DNA of 64,000 nt from Acanthornis magna (GCA_036785705.1 JAWUZG010000337.1:310001-374000); one strand, 5' to 3'. Counted from the stretch's first letter, positions 37,201-49,539 are shown. Notes: generated by a model from the letters alone, not told the origin. A program made the numbers and translations.

Positions 37201-39220
37201 AGCCCCACTCTATATATGGGTAGAAAGATTTATAAGAGATATTGACTTAAATGCAGATGAGAAAAGCTTCAGTTGCTGTAGGACTGCATTGAATGAAGAG
37301 ATCACATTTTCTGAGGCTTCTGTGTCTGTCAGCTCTGGGGTCCTTGAACTCTAAGGACCCCAGAGGTTTTTTGCATCTTTACTCTGGGTTTGGATTTTGG
37401 ATTCAGATCTGTTTCTTGAATTGGCCACCCCAAGGTTTTCTGAAGTCTGAAACACAGAACCAAGCTGGTGTTTAACTTCAGCCATTCTCTGTTGGTTGCT
37501 GTAGGTCTCTCTTAAAGGACTGTAGGAGGTGATCTTTCCTGTAGATAAAATACAGGAATTGACATAAGGCTATGCCATCCATCTCAGTCAAGTGAAGTAA
37601 CTTTCTGTTTCAAAATCTTCTCTTTCACCTGAAGTATTACATTTCTGCTTACCCAGAAACTCACTATTATTGCTTGAATGAGCAGCAGTGTAATCCTCTG
37701 AGGTGCTGGTGTCCGAGGGGCCAGGAAGGCAATGAAAACTCCAACCAGTGTAGTGTGAAAGCTCCCAGGTAGAGCTGCCTGGGGACTTTGCAATATGAGC
37801 TGCACTGATTTTTCTTGCACCACAGAGTAAGGGATTACACTGCACTGCTCCTGCTGCAGGATGGGGATGAGGATGAAAACTGGTCATGGAGAGAAGAGCC
37901 CTATTGAGCTGAGTGAGGGGTATGAGTGTCCAAGGAGAGGGTAGTCTTTGCCAGACTGGCCCACATGTGCTGCCCCCTCTGTGGGGAAGTGTGGCAAACC
38001 TCAGTCAGCAGCAGCAGCGAAATGTCGCAAACCAGAAGAGGGAGGGAAATGTATAGTCAGAATAAAAATATTAGCAAGTAGTGTTTCTTACCTCTGTCTT
38101 CCTTTCTCCTGGGAGGAAAAGGTAAAATAAGCCCCCAAAGTGCTTTGCTGTTCTGCCTGTGTGACCTGTGTTCCACTGCAGAGGTCAGAGGAGCCATGGT
38201 GGTGCAGCTGGGTGAGAAGTGGGAGTCACAGGTAATCCTCTTTGCACTTACTCTCCAGAGGATTTCAATTTCCAGGGTAGTCTGAGGTCTGCAATTTGAG
38301 AGTGATCCTGTAGGACAGCAACACTGAAAGGAATGTTGCAGTAGGTGGAGGGGTGCTGAGCTGTGGTGAGCCACCCCTGTGCAGTGGCACTGAGGCACAC
38401 AAAGACCCAGGGAGCTGCTGGCACTGGGATGTACAGCCCACTGTGTGGTGCACACCCCTCTTCAGGGACATCAGCGTCACAGCCATGTCCTGGTGGCTTT
38501 TCCATGCCCTCAGTGCATCTCCTTGCTTGTCTTCTGTTGAGGATTCTTCAAATGATGCTGTAAGAGCAAGTACCACTTCTCCCAGGCTTCTGTGTTGTTG
38601 TTGAAGCAGGTGATGTGTGGTGGAGTGGAGCATCTTCTCAAGTGAAATGCAGCCTGTTGTCAATGAAAGGCCAGATCTGGCTCTTCTCAGCCAAACCCTT
38701 TTTGTCAGAACTAGGAAGAACATCAGAAGCAGGCTCCAGAAATGTGGAATCCACTGTATGATTGTATTTGGTTACTTAATTCAGAATTCACTCCAAAACT
38801 AGAGAAGACCATTTTCTGACCTTTTCAGCTGAGTAAAGCTGTAGGTGCCTGTTGTCTCTCTGGAAGGGTGTGTAAAAGCTCTGTTCCTCTTGGTGCAAGA
38901 AGCCATGAATGATTATCTTTCAGGAGCAGAGCATCTCTCCTCCCAGAACAGCTGGGATTAGCTCAGTAGTGAATCCATAAGCTACATGGTTTGGTTTGTT
39001 TTTTTTTCCAGAAAACCCACTTTATTTTACACCAGGCATGAAGAAGATGTAGAGGGATAATCTCTCTGCTCCTTTTTCACCTCTGAAAAGTAACATCATT
39101 CAGGATGTGATTCTCCACTTGGGAATCCTTCTTACATAAAGTTGCTTATGGATTCTGGCTTTTCTACTTCATCCAAGGATTATACACACTTTGTCAGTTT
39201 TCACTGAGCTCTTTTCACTT
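34255..39220. other. Unique non-coding DNA with GC-richer patches
   Basis: Patches at about 35.5-35.7 kb and 37.6-38.7 kb have few stops on both strands, giving overlapping frames up to 156 and 152 codons with no recognised domain. Splice-like coincidences occur at 35935-35960 (+) and 38090-38125 (minus). No repeat family was identified. Confidence 0.5.
37083..37106. repeat. (TTG)n short microsatellite
   Basis: TTGTTGTTGTTGTTTTGTTT, a short imperfect T/G-rich tract. Confidence 0.8.
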
Positions 39221-39224
39221 TTGG

Positions 39225-39400
39225 TATAAATACACCATTCGTATTCATGAGGGGGGAAAAAAAGCAGCTTTAGTTATGCCTGTCCACGGCAAAACCTAAT
39301 TTGATTATGTTGCATAATTTAACCTTTTAAAGGCATAACCTGACCTTTTATCGGGGGAGCTGCTTTAATTAAGCTAAACCAGAGAAGACTGTGTCTTCTG
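39225..39400. promoter_or_regulatory. CNE-like block
   Basis: CACCATTCGTATTCATGAGG, GTTATGCCTGTCCACGGC, TTTGATTATGTTGCATAATT, CCTTTTAAAGGCATAACC, CTTTTATCGGGGGAGC and CTTTAATTAAGC occur in 170 bp. The ATTA cores, a TTGCATAAT C/EBP-like site and retained CpGs without repeats suggest constraint. Confidence 0.35.
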
Positions 39401-39404
39401 TGCT

Positions 39405-40485
39405 TCTGAAAAGACAGAAGAATTTTGGAAATGCTTTACACTGCTTGGAATACAGGAGACAGCCAAGAGCCTGTGCTAACAGATCTTGCTGAAAGAGGCA
39501 TTTGTAGGAGAAAGTGAGGCTTTAAATGTGCCAGCAGTGGTGGCAGGGAAGCACCTTTCCATGTTGTCCTTGTAAGGGAGAAGATGATGCTTTTTAACCA
39601 TTCTGCACTTAACAGGCTGAATGTGGAGATGAGGTTTTGCTTCTAAGCCTCCTCTAGTTCTCAAAGCACAGGGAGTTGTCCAGCCACATCAGAGCAACTT
39701 ACTTGCAGCTGAATCAGAAATCTGTATGCAAAAATCTTATTCTTGGTAATTATTCAGAAGATCTTAACATTTCCTATGGGAGAAATGGAGGTTTCTGTAA
39801 GCCTTCATAGATTTCTTCTTTTAAAACTGCTGTTGAAGACAGTTCCACAGATAAAATCTTTTATGTCTCTTTTTCACAAATCTGTATGTGTGAGAGAAAT
39901 CAAGATAGAATCAAGATTATATGGAATGCTTCAGTAATACTACATACACATTTCATTGCTAAACTTTGTGTGTAGAAAGTGATTAGAAGTTTTAGAGTTA
40001 AGGTAAAAGAATAAAATATATTGGTTTGCATTAATGATTTATATCAAATAAGTGATCTGGTAATTAAGGTTGAAATGGTGCTTGAATTTAAATCTTAAAT
40101 TCTGGCATGCATAACTTCTCTTTCTATTTCCTAGGGTCAAAATTTCACTTATATAGTCTCAATCTTTAATTTTATTTAAAGTAGTGATTGAAGAATAACT
40201 GTTCTTTCATAATTTCTCCTTCTAAACTTGGAAGAAGCTGTTTAGAAATTATTCATAGTCTTTTGAAAATCCTGGCCACTTTAAAACATAGTTTCCAGTA
40301 GAATTTTCTCAGCATGTGAAAAAGGGCTCAGAATTTGTACCTTTGATCCCTCTAAATGCTCTGCTGTTGTTGCATAGACCACATACTAACCATAAAATAG
40401 AAGTCAGAGCCAGCTATCAGGTTCGGATACATGTATGCCTTTTCCCAACTTTTCTCAGTCAAAAATTAATAGTTTTACAAGCTCC
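39405..40485. other. Unique AT-rich non-coding DNA
   Basis: Nothing beyond short frames was seen between two CNE-like blocks. Confidence 0.5.
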
Positions 40486-40489
40486 CTAC

Positions 40490-40720
40490 CTGTAAATGTC
40501 AAGGTGTCATTTGCATAGATTTCCAAGTTTTAATCTGTCCAAATTTAAACTTGGCCAGGACCTAACAGGTTTTCAACCTGAAACTCCAAATCCAATTTCT
40601 TGGCCCATATTTATTTTACAAAGAAGATGACCTTGATATGTATGTCAATATCCTAAGCTCTTAGTTTAGCTTTTGCTAAATAAATCGACAGAATTGTGTA
40701 TTTCATTATAGCACAGTCCT
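40490..40720. promoter_or_regulatory. CNE-like block with inverted octamer
   Basis: It contains an inverted octamer ATTTGCAT (40509-40516), TTCCAAGTTTTAATCTG, AATTTAAACTTGGCCAGG, AGATGACCTTGATATG (nuclear-receptor-like half-site TGACCTTG) and AAATAAATCGACAG. No repeat or reading frame is visible. Confidence 0.3.
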
Positions 40721-41054
40721 GACCCAGTGCAACAGGAAAATTCCTAGAAAATTCAGTGGAGCCTGATTTTCATACACTGTAGTTTGAGACCTATGTAAGA
40801 AAGAGCCCTAAAACATTGTAGCTGATGCAAAATTAGAGAATTGGCCTTGCATTTGTTTTCCTAAGTTTTCACCCATTCAGTTGACATTTTTTAGTTTCCT
40901 AAATTGTCAAGAGTATTTTGATAATTCTTTTTGCTAAGACATGAGCAGAGGAAAAGTCTGGGTTTGCGTCACTGAATATTTTCCCATTTGTGCTTCTGGA
41001 CTTGAATAATCTAAGGCAAACTCACTATTTTCCTCTTTGTCATCTTCAGTGCAG

Positions 41055-41410
41055 CCAATGCGAAAGAGCTGAGATTAGGAAACTTATTATGTGATAAGAA
41101 CTCCAGCAATTATAATGTTGGGTTTTCACTTCTTAATACTCCCTTCTATTTCCTGTGAACATCAACATACTCAACAATTTATGCCCCATTGAAAGTCCAG
41201 TATTTGATAGTTTAGACAGAAACTTTCTTTTTCTGCAATGTGCAGTTTCTCTTCCTATACTGGAATCTTTAAATACTCAGTTGGCAATTCCTATTATAGT
41301 TGATTATTTGGACCAGGCAAATTGCCGAATAAAAGGTTTGTAAATGATCTGCTTTATATTTGTGCGGTCCTCAAAGGACTGAAATTTGCTTTGGGGAAAA
41401 GCAAACGACC
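41055..41410. promoter_or_regulatory. CNE-like block
   Basis: It contains GAGATTAGGAAACTTATTATG, GCAATTATAATGTTGG, GGCAATTCCTATTATAG, AAATTGCCGAATAAAAGG, GTAAATGATC, GTGCGGTCC and GCAAACGACCAAG. It is AT-rich and non-repetitive with isolated CpGs. Open frames crossing it (41155-41645, + strand) have no recognisable protein similarity. Confidence 0.25.
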
Positions 41411-41414
41411 AAGT

Positions 41415-44400
41415 AATAACATTTTCTTTTTTTTAAAGCACTGCCAGAAACTTAATTTCAGAGAGCTTTTTATTATTAAATTTCCCAGCCTTCCTTTCAA
41501 GCACGTTATTAGGAACATGGTTCATTTATTTGGGAGAGGGAGGAAAGCACTGAAGAAGGGGGAGATAAAGGTGAAAAGCAAGCTCATTAATTCATATTGT
41601 GATCTAAGTGTAGAGTTCATGTTGGCAACAATTTCAGTTTTCTAATGTGCAGTCATTGTGAAAGACTGATTCTAACATGCAAACCTCAAAGAAGTGAGAA
41701 AATTGTTTCTCTTCTTTTTTGGAGCTCATTTATATTGAAATTTTTAAGGCCTTTGGAATTTTCAAGTGGTTCTCCTAGAGCAGGTGAAAAAGACCTTTGC
41801 TCTTCAACAGAAGGAGCCAGAGAAATCAAGCTTTTGCTTGTTTTACTTACAAACTAGATGCAGCTTTGAGCACTGGGCTTGAGTTTGATGCTGTTAGAAA
41901 ATGAAGTCTAGGTAATAGATATAACGCAAGGAGGAACTGATCATTCTTCTGGGTTGTGGTCTGTAAATGTCTTTTTGTTTATTTCTATTCATGGCTTAGC
42001 AGTTGGCACCTAACTTTTAGGAAGAGAGCATTTCTCTCCAGCCTACAAAATAAAGCTGTCCTGGAAGGGTGCGACAAAGGAGGTCAGTGCTGCTATTAGT
42101 TACATAATAAATGCTTTTTTTCTTCTCAGTGAAAGGCAGAAATTCTGTGAGCCCACTTAAAGCATGGGGACAATCCAAAGCCTAAGTTTGTCCATGACAG
42201 CTGAGAAAGCTGACTGGAAACTGGAACTTCCATTCCCCAGGAGAGCTGAACATTTTTTAATTTTCTGTCATTCTACTTGGAAAAATTAGCATTCTATAAT
42301 ATGCTGGTTTAGGGGCATAGAAATATTTCAAGTTCAGTATTGTTCAAATTGACAAGAATGTTCCTATTTCTTCTGTTTGTTTACCAAACCTAATCTGATT
42401 AAATTAATATTTTCAAGAGCAAACAGCTTTCTCAAGAAATGCCTTTGCTATTTATTATCAGGGGATTGTGGACACATTTCTCTAAGCGAAGGCCATAATT
42501 TTCTGTCCATTCAATTTAACTACTTTTCTGCTTTTTCTGTGGACCATCCAAGCTGGAGCTCTGAGCTGTTGGCTGTCCCTCCCCAGCAGCTGTTTCTGTA
42601 GTGTGTGGGTCTTGTCAAGGAAAACACTGAATACGTTCCTGCTTTCCTTAGCACCATTGATGAGATGTTTCTGGCTTCCTGAAATCACTGTCAGGCACAG
42701 GGAGAGCTCTGAGGAGCCGTGTGCTCCTGGTGCTTTTAGAATTTGAGATCAGGAAAACTCTTCTATTCCACTTTACTTGCTTGAGCTCATTCCTCAAAAC
42801 ACTTGCTGCTGCCTTATTTATACGACTTTTTCAGGCCTCCTTGTTGCAGATTTTGTCTTTCACAGGGTTTGGTCTTTCTGGCAGCCTGATTAGTATTTTG
42901 CATGCTTATTCTCTCTGAGCATAACCCACGGGCAGTTACTGTGCTGCAAGACTAAGGACAGGGCTGCTCTACAACGAGTGGTCTTGTTCAATGGGAAAGG
43001 ATGGATCTGCAATGGCAACTGGGTGGGGGCGGCAGTGCAGACGATGTACTTCTTACAAGTGGCTCATGGTGGGCTAGGAAAGTGTGACAGACAGCACAGG
43101 CCTGAAGGAATGCACCATACTCTTTTAGAAATCACAAAGATAGTAACAATCAGCTGGGGGAGGCAGCTGGAGCAAGGCAGAATAGGCACATTTTGCTTTC
43201 CTGTCTCACAAAGAGGTTCTGTGGGGTAGAGCAGGTACAAGCTGTCAGGTGTACCTTCAGGTGTTTGGGGGATGCAGTGTTACAGCGTTAGTGTGAAAAG
43301 TGAAAAAGCTATTGGCACTTTTGCAAGAAATGGAGGGGAAAAACCTTGCCACCACTATTCAACAACGCTAAAAAATCCCAAACAAAACAATTTTTGTGAA
43401 AGTTTGCTCTAGAGAAACACAGAGAAAAGTTTTGGAAAACAATCTGGTGCCAATATGTAGAGTATATGTAGTAGTTTTTTTACTGTAAATCGGGTCCTGT
43501 TGCATAATTTTTTCCTCTGACCTTCACTTTTCTATGAACTTTGCAAACCCCATATAAGATGATGGGATTCTGATGGGGAAACACTTCCAGAAATCTTCTG
43601 CTAGGCTTCTTTTTTATTTTCTTCTTAAACCTATAGCTGTGTATCTTTTAGCATAGTGTGGACTGTTTGGACTGTTTAATTTGCCTGGTATGTCCTTCTT
43701 GTCCTGGTGTTGCTAGAGTAAAAAGTGAGGTTGTTTAGTCCTGTTGCATCAGAACATTGCCTTGCTGGTTTTTGAAGCCTATTTCTGGGGCTGCTCTGGT
43801 TGGAAGGACTCTTTCTGGAACATGGTTGGCATTGTCAATAGTATTTCAAAGGAAGAGCTCTCAAAGGAGCATTTACCACGAAAATCTATCTTCCTTCACT
43901 CTTCTGGGTATACATCACCTGATGTGTTTACTCTTTTCATGGCTGATGATTTGCAGACATCCCATATCCTACAAATATACTTCTCCCTACACAGCTCCTC
44001 CATCTGACAACATCACAGTTTATAGCAGAAAGTCTTGTTATTAGTCCCAAAGCTTCTGACCTTGCACACTCCTATTAAATTTCATCCCATTTCTATTACC
44101 CTTCCAGATAATCCAGCCCCTGCTCTGTGAACCCCCAACTCTCCCTCCAGACATGTAGGTCTCAGGGAATCTATTTGTTTGTTTTTATACTTTTGTGCCA
44201 GTCATTAATACAAGTATTAAGTGAGATTGGTCTCAACCCCCGAGGGTTTTTCATTATTAACCTTCCTGAAGTTTAACAATTCCCTTCCTGCCTCATGCTC
44301 CTCTAACACGCTATAGCTAAGGGGAGGGCAAGCCTGCCCTGGCCCCTGTGACCCCTTTCAGCAGATGCCTTTGGGGCACAGGGCAGGCTGCCCTTTCCCT

Positions 44401-45245
44401 GATCGCCACTGGGAAGCCTTGAAGGAGGAGCTGCTGGAGCAGAGCTGACAAGTTCACATGGTGAGCTCTGCCTCTGCAGCCAGGAGAGGCAGAGAGACAC
44501 AGCCAGCCTTTGGAGATGGCAGGGGGATATATGAAAGGGCAGCAAGAAAGGCCTTGTAGAATTTTCTTTGATCCAGGAAATGAGCAGGTATTGCTCAGCT
44601 GAAAGCCTGGCTGGAGGAAAGGGCCTGCCCTGCCAGGGCACCGAGGCTGGGGGAGAGATTTATTTGCAGTCCCCTTTGCTTTCACTCTTTCACTCAGCAG
44701 AGATGAGGACAGATATTTCTTCTGTTAATAGAGTTTACTGCTCCAGCTGGCATTCGAACAAAACCGCCTTTCTGAGATGCTGAGGTACTCCACTCAGGCA
44801 ATAGATCTCAGCACTTAATCCTAAAACCTCCTGTTGATTTGAGGTCTGCTAGAGTTACAAAAGAATAAAAAAAATAAAGTAGAAAGCTGAGAAACAACCT
44901 CCCTTTCACCAGGCGGTACAACATAAGGCATTGTACTAAATCTGACTAAAGGTGTTTTTAGCAACACAGAACTTGCAGAGTCTTGCAGTGCCAAATGTGT
45001 GAGTCTAGTGTGTTGAATTTGTTAGTTTATTGATGATTGCACACATTTAGTCTTTTGGAAGAATAAATTACTCAGTATAACAATACACAGTAATGATAGC
45101 CTTTTCTGACTTTGTGTGGTCAGAAATGATGTATAGAGACAAAATGCTAAACACCATGTTTTGTGGACAATAATTGTTAGGAGTAAAGTGTGTTTTCTTT
45201 TGTTACAACACTTACGAACATGTCAAAGTTGAGATACCATACTGA
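41415..45245. other. Unique non-coding DNA with a GC-rich patch at 44.3-44.7 kb
   Basis: The patch at 44303-44685 has two overlapping minus frames of 112 and 122 codons with compositions typical of GC-rich non-coding DNA. Short inverted pieces around GCCTGCCCT recur at both of its ends (about 44330 and 44623). No repeat family was recognised in the rest. Confidence 0.5.
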
Positions 45246-45251
45246 TGCTTG

Positions 45252-45335
45252 TGCTGATACTTAGCACTTTGCATGTTCACAGCCCTGTACAAACATTAAT
45301 GAACCAATGTAAACAGTCATTTTCATCATGTGGCT
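45252..45335. repeat. Possible ancient L2/MIR-type fragment
   Basis: TACTTAGCACTTTGCATGTT followed by CACAGCCCTGTACAAACATT and 'aatgaaccaatgtaaac' resembles a widespread amniote repeat tail ('agcactttacat...agcgctgtacaaacattaa'). Family and orientation are not certain. Confidence 0.4.
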
Positions 45336-45339
45336 TAAT

Positions 45340-47280
45340 ATAATAAGGCATTGTGAACCTTGTTTTGCCTCTGTATGCACAAGGGATTGTAATTTACGCT
45401 CCTTTCCATGCGCAATGAAGGCTATTCCTGTCATCTACCCTCTCACAATCATCCTTTTCCTGTGCAGTTCCCACTGAAGGGGGGGACAGGGCTCTAAAGA
45501 GCCTGGGCCATAATTTGGTTGGCTCTCTTCCAGCTTTCTAGATGGTGCCAGTTTGCTCCAGGCTTCCTCTGTGCTATATCATTGCAAATCCCTTTTTGAG
45601 GGGTGTCGTTTCCCCCACATCTGGAATTACCTCTCTCACTGCACTGCCAGGAATAAAAGCCCACCTGCATTTCAAAAGTGCATGTCTGCTACGTTGTCTT
45701 ACACATTTGTCAGCAGGAAAGCACTGCCTGCATTGTGCTATTTTTTAAAATTTATTTTCTTTTAGAATGTTAGTTACCCTTTTGCTTCAAGCTAGGAGTA
45801 TGTGCATCTATTTTGCCAGCATGATTTCAAAGAGCTGTATTTCAGATATTAAGTGTGCACTCTCAGGACTTGCAAGAGCTCGAGCAAGTAAATTAGCAGA
45901 CCAGAATGAAGTCAAGTGAAGTACCAAAGGGCTCCAGATACTTTAGGATTACAGCAGAAAGCATAATATGAGGGCCAGCTCTCCCAGTTGTTGCAAGTGT
46001 GCTTGGAGAGAGGTGAGAAGACACCAGCCTCTACCAGCTGGTGCTAAGTCCCACAGCACTGATTACAAGCTGAAGAAATCTTTACTGGTGGTATCTCCAT
46101 ATCATACCCAGCTGTGAGCAGGGAATTGCCTTTGTAGCCAAACTGGCCATGTCCTGTGAAACCACAGGATTTATTGACTTCATGGCAAGATCAGGCTCTT
46201 TTGACTCCAGGAATGGTTAGCCTCTTTGCACAAAAGGTTAAGGTGAAAGGTGTGGGTGTTAATGTTATTTATGCTGTTAGTGGACTACAGAGTTCCACAC
46301 TGGCTAAAATGTGATGAATTGAGCAGAAATAATTGAAGTCTGTGTCCTGCACAGTGTTGAGGGGAGACATGCACCTGACAGCTGATACAGTTAAGCATTT
46401 GCAGCTTAAAGGTGCATATCCTCTGTGCTTCTTGGGGAGCAAACAGGAGTTGAATTATTCACGTTATTCAGTGCAGATGTCTGGCTTTTAGTCTCATCAT
46501 TCATCATTGCTCAGCAAACACCTGTGTTCATACATTGCATCATAAATACTGCAAAATGAATTGTGAATTTTATGCTCCTTGAATAGAACTCGGACTCACA
46601 GCCACACAATAAGATGCACAATGACCATGCTGTATTACTTGTTAAGTATATATTGGAGAATAATGGTTGAACCCAGTTATTTCTGGATATATGAGAGAGA
46701 TATTTCTGGATTTATTTTTTTTTTATACTTAATACACCCTGGGCCAGCAGGGGATTGTGCTCTGTTGGGCTAGACTTAGGCATGCCAAAATCATGTCTGT
46801 GATGAGACTCCCTGTAATGCTATTTTTAAATTTATTGATTGAAGGGGCTAAAGTAGGTCTGTAATTTGTTTTATCCTGTAATTTTGAAAGCAACAACTTT
46901 AAGAAGTCTCATTCATATTGATAGCCACAGTGATGAGCTCAGGAACTGAATGTAGGGCCAGACAAGAATTCCACAGGTCAAAGGTACAAACCTTGTAAAA
47001 AATCCTGAATTATTCTGGCCTTTCTTGGGAAGAAAGGTAAAGAAAAATTCCATATCTACTTGGACAAAGAACTGCTTTCAAAACATACCTTAAGAAGTGG
47101 ACAAAAAGCTTAAAGCAAATGAAAAACACAGCTTTATTGTTGCCGTTAGGAAAAACGAGGATAAAATTAAACTGCTGCACTGGTTTAAATCTTGCAAAAT
47201 AGGTGAAAAGAGTAGTACCTTATGTATATCAGTTCATCAGTCATAAGAAACTGGCTGGTCAAGTCACTAGAGTAAAAGGA
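45340..47280. other. Unique non-coding DNA
   Basis: Short frames only (70 codons or fewer). No repeat family or RNA gene was seen. Confidence 0.55.
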
Positions 47281-47285
47281 CTCTA

Positions 47286-47500
47286 AAAGAAGTTGAAAGA
47301 GACCTCCAGGAGGTCATCTAGTACAGTCCCTTGTTCAGAGCAGGTCTGATTAGATCAGGTTTCTGTGTCAGGGCTGTGTCCACTCAAATCTTGAATATCT
47401 CCAGAGAGGGAGATCTGCAGCTCCTCTGGGCAAGCTGCAATATTTGACCACCTTGTCTTAAAAAACCTTGTCTTAAAAAATGTTTTCTTAAAAAAGGTTC
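47286..47500 (-). repeat. CR1 LINE 3' portion, old copy, minus orientation
   Basis: On the + strand, GAAAGAGACCTCCAGGAGGT, then CATCTAGTACAGTCCCTTGT, TCAGAGCAGGTCTGATTAGA and TTGAATATCTCCAGAGAGGG correspond to the reverse complement of the old-CR1 3' region. The copy ends in a young-looking triplicated 15-bp unit (47451-47495). Substitutions are frequent, so it is older than the copy at 10.4-11.1 kb. Confidence 0.85.
47451..47495. repeat. 15-bp tandem repeat, three units
   Basis: CCTTGTCTTAAAAAA occurs twice in perfect tandem (47451-47465, 47466-47480), followed by a third copy, TGTTTTCTTAAAAAA (47481-47495), with two to three mismatches. The array sits at the edge of the degraded CR1 and probably arose by slippage within it. 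Confidence 0.9.
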
Positions 47501-47754
47501 AACAGAACTGTATTGCAGTGGCTGGGGACAGATAACAAGAACTGTTGATGGAGTGTGAGCCACCACTCCAAGAGATTTCCACCAGTCTGGAAATGACTGA
47601 CCGGTGTGTACTGGTGTGTTCTGCTAAGCCATACCATAAACCACCACCAGCAGCCACTAGTGACGTGCTGACGAAAAAAGAAAATGACACTTGAAAGTTA
47701 TTGGCTCAGGAATTTCCAGAGTGGGTTTTTTTAAATGTAGCTCAAGTCCCGCTA

Positions 47755-48012
47755 GAGGTGAAATCAAAGTGGAGCAGGTACAAAGCAGGGCTGTGAAAAT
47801 GATTGATTATGGGCAATAGGGAGGAATAAGAGTGTTTGGCTGTTCAGAGAAGTCAAATGAAGTCTTTGAAAGGCTTCTTACTGCTCTCTGTAAGTTCATT
47901 ACTGCTAATAGGTATAATGGGAAGAAATAGATGAAGACTGTTAATTAGAAAAAGGTTTTAAACAAGAACATGGTGAGGCCTTGGAGCAGCTTTCAGAAGG
48001 AGCAGTTGTAAA
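47755..48012 (+). repeat. Degraded CR1 LINE fragment, plus orientation
   Basis: GTGGAGCAGGTACAAAGCAG followed by GGCTGTGAAAATGATTGATT parallels the CR1 'tggagcgggtccaaagaagg', 'gccacgaaaatgatta' block. A 'ggctgttcagagaagtcaa' piece parallels 'ggctgttcagcctggagaag', and AACATGGTGAGGCCTTGGAG parallels 'gggtggtgaggcactggaac'. The order is right and the spacing is roughly right, but identity is low and no 3' terminus is present. Confidence 0.6.
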
Positions 48013-48014
48013 AA

Positions 48015-49535
48015 TACACGAAACAGAAACAAAACCAAATGGACTTTGACATGGCGGTCTGCAGGGGCAGTCTTTTGCTCAATATTCAATTTGTGATTTC
48101 AGGGTAGACATTGTGTTCGGGGGTAATTTGCCTGGCATTTCAGTACGTATGGTAGCATTTTGGTTGCGCCTGTCACACTCTGTTATTTCCTGAGCACAGG
48201 AGGAGTAACAGCGTGTCTGCAATTTGCCTGGCAAATCCCAGGTGCTCCCCAGTGCCTGCACCTTGCATGCATGTGGAAGGGCTTGGCAAATCACGCAAAG
48301 GTCGCAGTGCAGGAAGCCCACGTTAGGCTAGGGACTTTGCTGGTGTTTCAGTTCACTGGGAATGATCTTTGTCTGTACATTTCTGCTGAGGAAGTCCAAA
48401 ATAAAAATATGTTAGTCCATAATAAGAGACATTTGTGAAAGAGACTGAAGGATTTGTACTCAGTGTGTATGCTGGGCCCCTATGCTTTCCAACTCAGAGT
48501 ATTTTTCCATGACTAAACAAAAATAGCCATTTCCTTAGAATAGTGACTGAATTTTTTTCAATTGTATGTTTTATATGGCATAATTATATGCCCTTACAAA
48601 CAATTTAAGCCAAATTATGCAATTGAAAGTTTAGCTAGTGCTTTTTAATCCACTTAAGAGTTTTGTTTTTGATAGCCTGGTAGTGAAGCAAACTAAATTA
48701 AAGTGAATTCCACATGAAAGATGGTTCTAGTATTTGTGATTGTGAGGTAATGACTTGAAATTCTCCATAGTTGCAGCATTTCTGTATTTTGTATTTAATT
48801 TTAAAACTGTTATGGTTTTAGTGGCCATAAATGGAACAGAGTAATATGAGAGAATTGATGAAACAGATATTTGACTGGAAAATAACAGGTTAATGTTAAA
48901 TGTATCTGTAGCAATGAGGAGGCTTAGGCAAAATGCAGAAATATCAATAAGCAAATAGTAAGAGGCAATGGATGACCTGTGAGATCAAAATAAGGAAAAG
49001 AATGGAAATATTAAAGAATAGTTAAGATGCTTATTTTGGAACAGGAAAGTATTAAGGAAGTTATCAAAAGAATAGTTTCTATTCCAGTGTTTAAAATTCA
49101 AAAAGAGAGATTAGAAAATAGCAGTGCTGATGAGAAATGGAATGATCAATGGTTTGGAAAGGCATATGCTGCTAAAAAAGAAAACAGAAGCTTCCTGTCT
49201 AAAAAGGGATGTCTGCCAGATAATCAGCTGACGTTTGCATCGAGGTCAGTCACCAACAGTGACTGCAGCATCTCTAAGTTTTTGGACAAGAAAAGTGTTT
49301 GAACTAGATTGATCCGTAAGAGTATTTACACTGAATTCATGGAACTGCAGACTAAGTTGTATGAGCCCCTGTTACGTTGGTTTCGATCAGGTTTTGCCTA
49401 GCAAAGTTCAGCATTATTGTATTTTTTGTCACTGGGAGTTTTTATTTATGTGCAAAGCTAAAAATAATGGCATATGTAGTGCATTTCAAATGTCACCTTT
49501 TAGCACAAGCACAGACTTTCAACTCTGCTGACCAC
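48015..49535. other. Unique AT-rich non-coding DNA
   Basis: Apart from the nested inverted repeats at 48.56-48.63 kb, only short frames (95 codons or fewer) are present, none recognisable. Confidence 0.5.
48556..48628. repeat. Nested AT-rich inverted repeats
   Basis: TTTCAATTG (48556-48564) pairs with CAATTGAAA (48620-48628). Inside lies GGCATAATTATATGCC (48577-48592) with 6-bp arms, and GCATAATT (48578-48585) also pairs with AATTATGC (48613-48620). Alternative hairpins or cruciforms are possible. No mobile-element termini are recognised. Confidence 0.6.
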
Positions 49536-49539
49536 TGAG

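Noticed and set aside
38088..38125. Minus-strand 17-nt exon between CCTTTTCCTCCCAG and GTAAGAAAC
   Set aside because: Good sites, but on the opposite strand to the better candidates and without further support.
38057..38723. Overlapping frames of 152, 132 and 85 codons (minus) and 83 and 66 codons (plus)
   Set aside because: Multi-frame openness in GC-richer DNA; no family recognised in any frame.
44303..44685. Two overlapping minus-strand frames of 112 and 122 codons
   Set aside because: Same reasoning: GC-rich, few stops on either reading, low-complexity composition.
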